From Thermincola carboxydiphila (GTDB lineage: Bacteria; Bacillota; Thermincolia; Thermincolales; UBA2595): a stretch of DNA of 64,000 nucleotides. Position numbers and translations under genes: made by a program. The DNA lies in the NCBI GenBank assembly GCA_016841325.1, contig JAENZJ010000016.1:26119-90118 (forward strand). The letters are read 5' to 3'. The notes below the pieces were generated by a model that did not search any database, was not told the DNA's origin, and saw nothing but the letters and a program-made list of their open reading frames with translations. Positions 60,993 through 64,000 of the stretch are shown piece by piece; the stretch's first letter is position 1; each line of letters starts with the position of its first letter.

Positions 60993-62981
60993 TTAACCAT
61001 GGCTCTTATCCTGGCGTAGATTATACCTGTCAATCTTTCTGTAAAGGGTGTTCCGGCCGATCCCCAGAATTGCAGCAGCCTTGGAAATGTTCCAGTTGCT
61101 GGATTCCAGTGTGTTCATGATTACAGTGGCCTCGGCATTTTTCAGCTTGTCTGTCTGGATACTCTTTTTGGAGACATTCTTTTGCGAAGAATAGATTCTT
61201 GAAGGCAGGTGCTCAGGAACCAGAATGTCTGCTTCCACCATGTGCAGAGCCTGTTCGATAATATTTTCCAGTTCCCTGACATTCCCCGGCCAGTTATATT
61301 CGGCAAGACAATTGTAAAATTCAGGACTGATGGTTGGAGGGTTCAGACCAAGTCTGCAGCTGATTTTTTCCACAAAATACTGGGCAAGGTAGGGAATGTC
61401 CTTGGGACGTTCCCGCAAAGCAGGCAGTTGAAATGTGATTACATTGAGGCGATAATAAAGGTCAAGGCGGAAGTTGCCTTTTTCTACTTCTCTGGCGAGA
61501 TTCTTGTTGGTAGCGGCAATTACTCTTGTATTAATCGGAATCGCTCTCTGGCCACCTATCCTGGTAACCTGCCTTTCCTGTAATACCCTTAACAGACTGG
61601 ACTGGATATCAAGGGGCATGTCACCTATTTCGTCAAGAAAAATGGTGCCCCCGTTGGCCAGCTCAAATTTTCCCGGGCGTCCTCCCTTCCGGGCACCGGT
61701 AAAAGCGCCGTCTTCATATCCGAAAAGCTCGCTTTCCACAAGTTCACGCGGGATGGCACCACAGTTAATTACAATAAAAGGTCCTCCGCTGCGGCCGCTG
61801 GCATTGTGCACCGCCTGGGCAAATATCTCTTTTCCGGTACCGCTCTCTCCCTGCAGCAGGATGGTCGAGCCGCTCCTGGCAACCCTTTTGGCACGCTTTA
61901 TCAGGGAATGCAGCTGCGGGTCATTGCCAATAATGTGGTCAAAAGTCATGGTAGCCTGTGCTCCTACCATCTTATGGACCAGTTTATGTACTGTATCCAT
62001 TTCCCTCAGTGTGGCTATCATCCCGGTTATATTGCCATCTTTATCCCTGATGGCTTTGGCAGTTGAGGTAAATCGCGAGCCCCCGGAAGGCGTATCCAGA
62101 AAAAACTCCTTATCCTCAAATTCTTTCCCCTGTGTTACTGCATCAAGCAAAGGAAATTCTGTCCCAAAGACGTCGGATACATGTTTGCCGAGACAGTCCT
62201 CCCGGTTAACCTGAAGAATTTTGGCCCCCAGGGAATTCAACTGGGTAATCTGTCCATTAGCCTCAATGGCAATTAAACCGTCACTCATTGTTTCAATAGC
62301 TGTCTTTACTTTATTATAGGCTATCAGTAATTCATAAGATGCCTTCTGACTGGCAAGCTGGTTCTCGATTGCAGCCACTGCCGCAACTACCATCCCCAGG
62401 GTATGTGGATGTACATTATGATACATTCCAACAATACATAAAACCCCAAGCAGTTCGCGTTCCGGGCTGAAAATCGGGGCCGCTGAGCCTGTCAGTTCAT
62501 GAAGGACTTTACAATAATGCTCACTGGCACTGATCTGAACCGGCTTTTTTTCAAACAATGCCGTTCCGATTGAGTTGGTCCCTGCTATGGCTTCACTCCA
62601 GTCGGAACCTACATGGTGACATAAGTGTTTAGTCCGGTATTGGATAACCGGGTCTCTTAAAACATCCAGAACCATTCCCTGGTCATCTGCCAGGCAGACC
62701 AGAGTATCAGTTCCCTTGACAAAGTTGTATAAGTGATTCATAAACGGCATCGCTGCATCAATGAGCTTTTTTCTGCGTTTAATACGTTTCTCAACCTGTG
62801 CCTGGCTTAAGAGGCGCAGGTCACCTAAAGTTGCACATGGGTCGACCCTCATCCTCAGACACCGATGCCAGGAATTTGCTACCAGTGGCCTGATTACATA
62901 TGGTTCAATTTCAAAATTATTAATAAATTTTTCCCAAGACCGGTAAATTCTGTTGAGTTTACGGTCCACAGGTTCACCCAC
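60993..62981 (-). CDS. Sigma-54-dependent activator (AcoR-like: GAF-PAS-AAA-Fis)
   Basis: 662 residues. N-terminal VRPLVANSWHRCLRMRVDP marks the AcoR group. GAF domain about 70-200, PAS about 225-330, AAA+ domain about 350-575 with GESGTGKE (378-385), GAFTGA (425-430) and the Walker B around IFLDEIGD, then a Fis helix-turn-helix (about 617-655; NWNISKAAAILGIGRNTLYR). The GAFTGA loop contacts sigma-54, matching the promoter before mtaB. Start is a GTG at 62981 or, with better spacing, at 62969. Probable activator of methanol use. Confidence 0.94.
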   Translation of the reverse strand: MGEPVDRKLNRIYRSWEKFINNFEIEPYVIRPLVANSWHRCLRMRVDPCATLGDLRLLSQAQVEKRIKRRKKLIDAAMPFMNHLYNFVKGTDTLVCLADDQGMVLDVLRDPVIQYRTKHLCHHVGSDWSEAIAGTNSIGTALFEKKPVQISASEHYCKVLHELTGSAAPIFSPERELLGVLCIVGMYHNVHPHTLGMVVAAVAAIENQLASQKASYELLIAYNKVKTAIETMSDGLIAIEANGQITQLNSLGAKILQVNREDCLGKHVSDVFGTEFPLLDAVTQGKEFEDKEFFLDTPSGGSRFTSTAKAIRDKDGNITGMIATLREMDTVHKLVHKMVGAQATMTFDHIIGNDPQLHSLIKRAKRVARSGSTILLQGESGTGKEIFAQAVHNASGRSGGPFIVINCGAIPRELVESELFGYEDGAFTGARKGGRPGKFELANGGTIFLDEIGDMPLDIQSSLLRVLQERQVTRIGGQRAIPINTRVIAATNKNLAREVEKGNFRLDLYYRLNVITFQLPALRERPKDIPYLAQYFVEKISCRLGLNPPTISPEFYNCLAEYNWPGNVRELENIIEQALHMVEADILVPEHLPSRIYSSQKNVSKKSIQTDKLKNAEATVIMNTLESSNWNISKAAAILGIGRNTLYRKIDRYNLRQDKSHG

Positions 62982-63076
62982 CTTATTTGTCTCTTTGAAA
63001 GACTGATTTGCCTACCGTTATCCCAAGTAATAATTTTTACTCTAAACTAATTATATACAATATCAATTGAAATCAG

Positions 63077-63151
63077 TGTCGAATTTACTTTATGTATCTA
63101 ACTAAATTTTATGGTATTTTCCAATTAGATTGTCGTTTGCTGTCGAATTTA
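63077..63151. promoter_or_regulatory. Pair of Spo0A-box-like repeats upstream of the sigma-54 activator
   Basis: TGTCGAATTTA occurs twice, at 63077-63087 and 63141-63151, 64 bases apart in the same orientation. The core TGTCGAA is the 0A-box sequence. The second copy overlaps the stop of the upstream corrinoid-protein gene. A TATAAT-like element (about 63050) lies between the first copy and the gene. Confidence 0.4.
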
Positions 63152-63829
63152 ATTGGCCTGTATCTTTTTATCCAGACATTTTAACATAGATACCATTTCA
63201 ATGGCATATTTGATTGCACTGTGAGCATTATCAGCATAACTGTCAGCGCCCCATTGGTCTGCCAGACTCCTGTTTACGGGAGCCCCTCCCACCATTACCT
63301 TCACCCCGGGACTCTTTTCTTTGATCCGCTTAATTATATCACTCATTCCCGTCATTGTTGTTGTCATCATAGCTGAAAGGCAGACTAGCTCGGCATCTGT
63401 GCGCAACTGTTCATCCACAAATTTATCCAGAGGCACATCACAGCCCAGGTCGTGAACTTCAAAACCGGTAGCATCAAACATCATTTTGATAATGTTTTTC
63501 CCTATATCATGGATATCTCCGGCTACCACCCCAATAACAATCTGCCTTCTTTCCACATGTGTTTCTCTTTTTATGTGGGGGCGCAAGACATTCAGTCCGG
63601 CATAAAGAGCATCAGAGCACATCAGCATTTCTGCGATAAAATACTCTCCCCGTTCGTATAGTTCTCCTACTTCTTCTATCCCCGGCAAGAGACCTTTCAT
63701 GATACACTCATAGATATCAAGGCCATATTTCAGGACATCCCGGGATGCATTGACGACTATTTCTTCATCATAGTTTAAAACTCCTTCCTGCAGCCTTGCC
63801 CAAATTTTTCTTCGGACATCACCAGTCAT
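63149..63829 (-). CDS. Corrinoid protein (methyltransferase cognate class unclear)
   Basis: 226 residues: helical cap (about 5-90) and B12 domain with GDIHDIGKN (His107), LSAMMTTTMTGM and GGAPVN. GGGGGGAGCTGG precedes the ATG. The cap is shorter than in MtaC and it resembles dimethylamine/MttC-type carriers more. It lies between another corrinoid-protein gene (at the window edge) and the sigma-54 activator. Its methyltransferase partner is not in the window. Confidence 0.9.
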   Translation of the reverse strand: MTGDVRRKIWARLQEGVLNYDEEIVVNASRDVLKYGLDIYECIMKGLLPGIEEVGELYERGEYFIAEMLMCSDALYAGLNVLRPHIKRETHVERRQIVIGVVAGDIHDIGKNIIKMMFDATGFEVHDLGCDVPLDKFVDEQLRTDAELVCLSAMMTTTMTGMSDIIKRIKEKSPGVKVMVGGAPVNRSLADQWGADSYADNAHSAIKYAIEMVSMLKCLDKKIQAN

Positions 63830-63888
63830 CCAGCTCCCCCCTTTGTGACTTTAAGAAACTTTTTTCGGGAAAAACCTTTTTTTGGAAA

Positions 63889-63917
63889 TACCCTGGGGAC
63901 GTTTTATCCCCAGGGTA
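63889..63917 (-). terminator. Stem-loop between two corrinoid-protein genes
   Basis: TACCCTGGGGA and TCCCCAGGGTA form an 11-bp stem with a seven-base loop. The following minus-strand sequence is only weakly T-rich (TTTCC, then a purine run), so termination is probably partial. Confidence 0.5.
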
Positions 63918-63945
63918 AAGAATTTATTTGAACACTATTCCGTTA

Positions 63946-64000
63946 TTAGAGGTCTCTCAGGGAAGCGACCATGTTGATAGCATCTTTAAGGGCATTATTG
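63946..64000 (-). CDS. C-terminal end of another corrinoid protein (cut by window edge)
   Basis: The last 17 codons of a minus-strand gene read NNALKDAINMVASLRDL and end in tandem TAA stops (63943-63948). The segment matches the final helix of small corrinoid proteins, where the preceding residues are usually GADGYA or ADSYADNA. Compare the end of the neighbouring gene, YADNAHSAIKYAIEMVSML. Only the tail is visible, so the call rests on similarity to that neighbour. Confidence 0.6.
   Translation of the reverse strand, partial: NNALKDAINMVASLRDL

Noticed and set aside
61474..62214. A 246-codon open frame on the plus strand
   Set aside because: It lies entirely opposite the sigma-54 activator, has no ribosome binding site, and its composition is that of an antisense shadow.
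1..64000. tRNA, rRNA, CRISPR, prophage or restriction genes
   Set aside because: I looked through the intergenic gaps and found no tRNA-like cloverleaf, rRNA segment, repeat-spacer array or phage/defence gene that I could support.

Overview
The window looks like the chromosome of an anaerobic, spore-forming Clostridia member close to the Peptococcaceae (Desulfotomaculum/Pelotomaculum-like). I infer this from sporulation genes (uninterrupted sigK with a pro-sequence, pdaA), strong Shine-Dalgarno sites with GTG/TTG starts, the Firmicutes block alaS-ireB-ruvX-yrzB-mltG-trmR-trhP, a type IV pilus operon joined to aro genes, and a large set of corrinoid methyltransferase genes typical of methylotrophic acetogens or sulfate reducers. 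Almost everything is on the minus strand. I see no tRNA, rRNA, CRISPR array, prophage or intact insertion sequence.

Layout. (1) 1-13 kb: aroC-aroK after a complete type IV pilus operon (pilB-pilT-pilC-pilA-pilD, minor pilins, a PilX-like protein with an Ig-like domain, pilM-N-O, a FimT-like pilin). (2) 13-21.5 kb: a MerR-type regulator, aroE, yqeG, pdaA, a broken acyl-CoA synthetase abutting an S-layer RCC1 propeller protein, and a tandem AdoMet-decarboxylase-like protein behind a promoter and attenuator-like leader. (3) 21.7-30.4 kb: a first methyltransferase island: PocR/AraC regulator plus a lone corrinoid protein, then methyl-THF methyltransferase, corrinoid protein, non-pyrrolysine MttB homologue, GltS-type transporter and a MocR regulator. 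(4) 30.5-39 kb: sigK, an EamA permease, HtrA, an AraC regulator, a penicillin-binding protein and a LysM-HEAT protein. (5) 38-52.5 kb: the alaS-to-trhP block with inserted genes (aldo/keto reductase, VanW, an orphan GTPase, a glycosyltransferase), and a T-box element without visible Stem I before alaS. (6) 53-54.7 kb: a metal permease and its Fur-type regulator with tandem operators. (7) 54.8-64 kb: a methanol-type island: sigma-54 activator plus a lone MtaC, a sigma-54 promoter, mtaB-mtaC, a CobW GTPase, a RamA-type activase, and two further corrinoid-protein genes, the last cut by the window edge.

How it fits together. MtaB and the MttB homologue should move methyl groups from methanol and from an unknown methylated amine onto MtaC/MttC-type corrinoid proteins. 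The methyl-THF methyltransferase would pass them to tetrahydrofolate. The RamA-type activase re-reduces oxidised cobalt, and the CobW GTPase may handle metal. In both islands the regulator gene is followed directly by a corrinoid-protein gene that has no methyltransferase of its own. The most interesting hypothesis here is that such corrinoid proteins report substrate or methylation state to the regulator.
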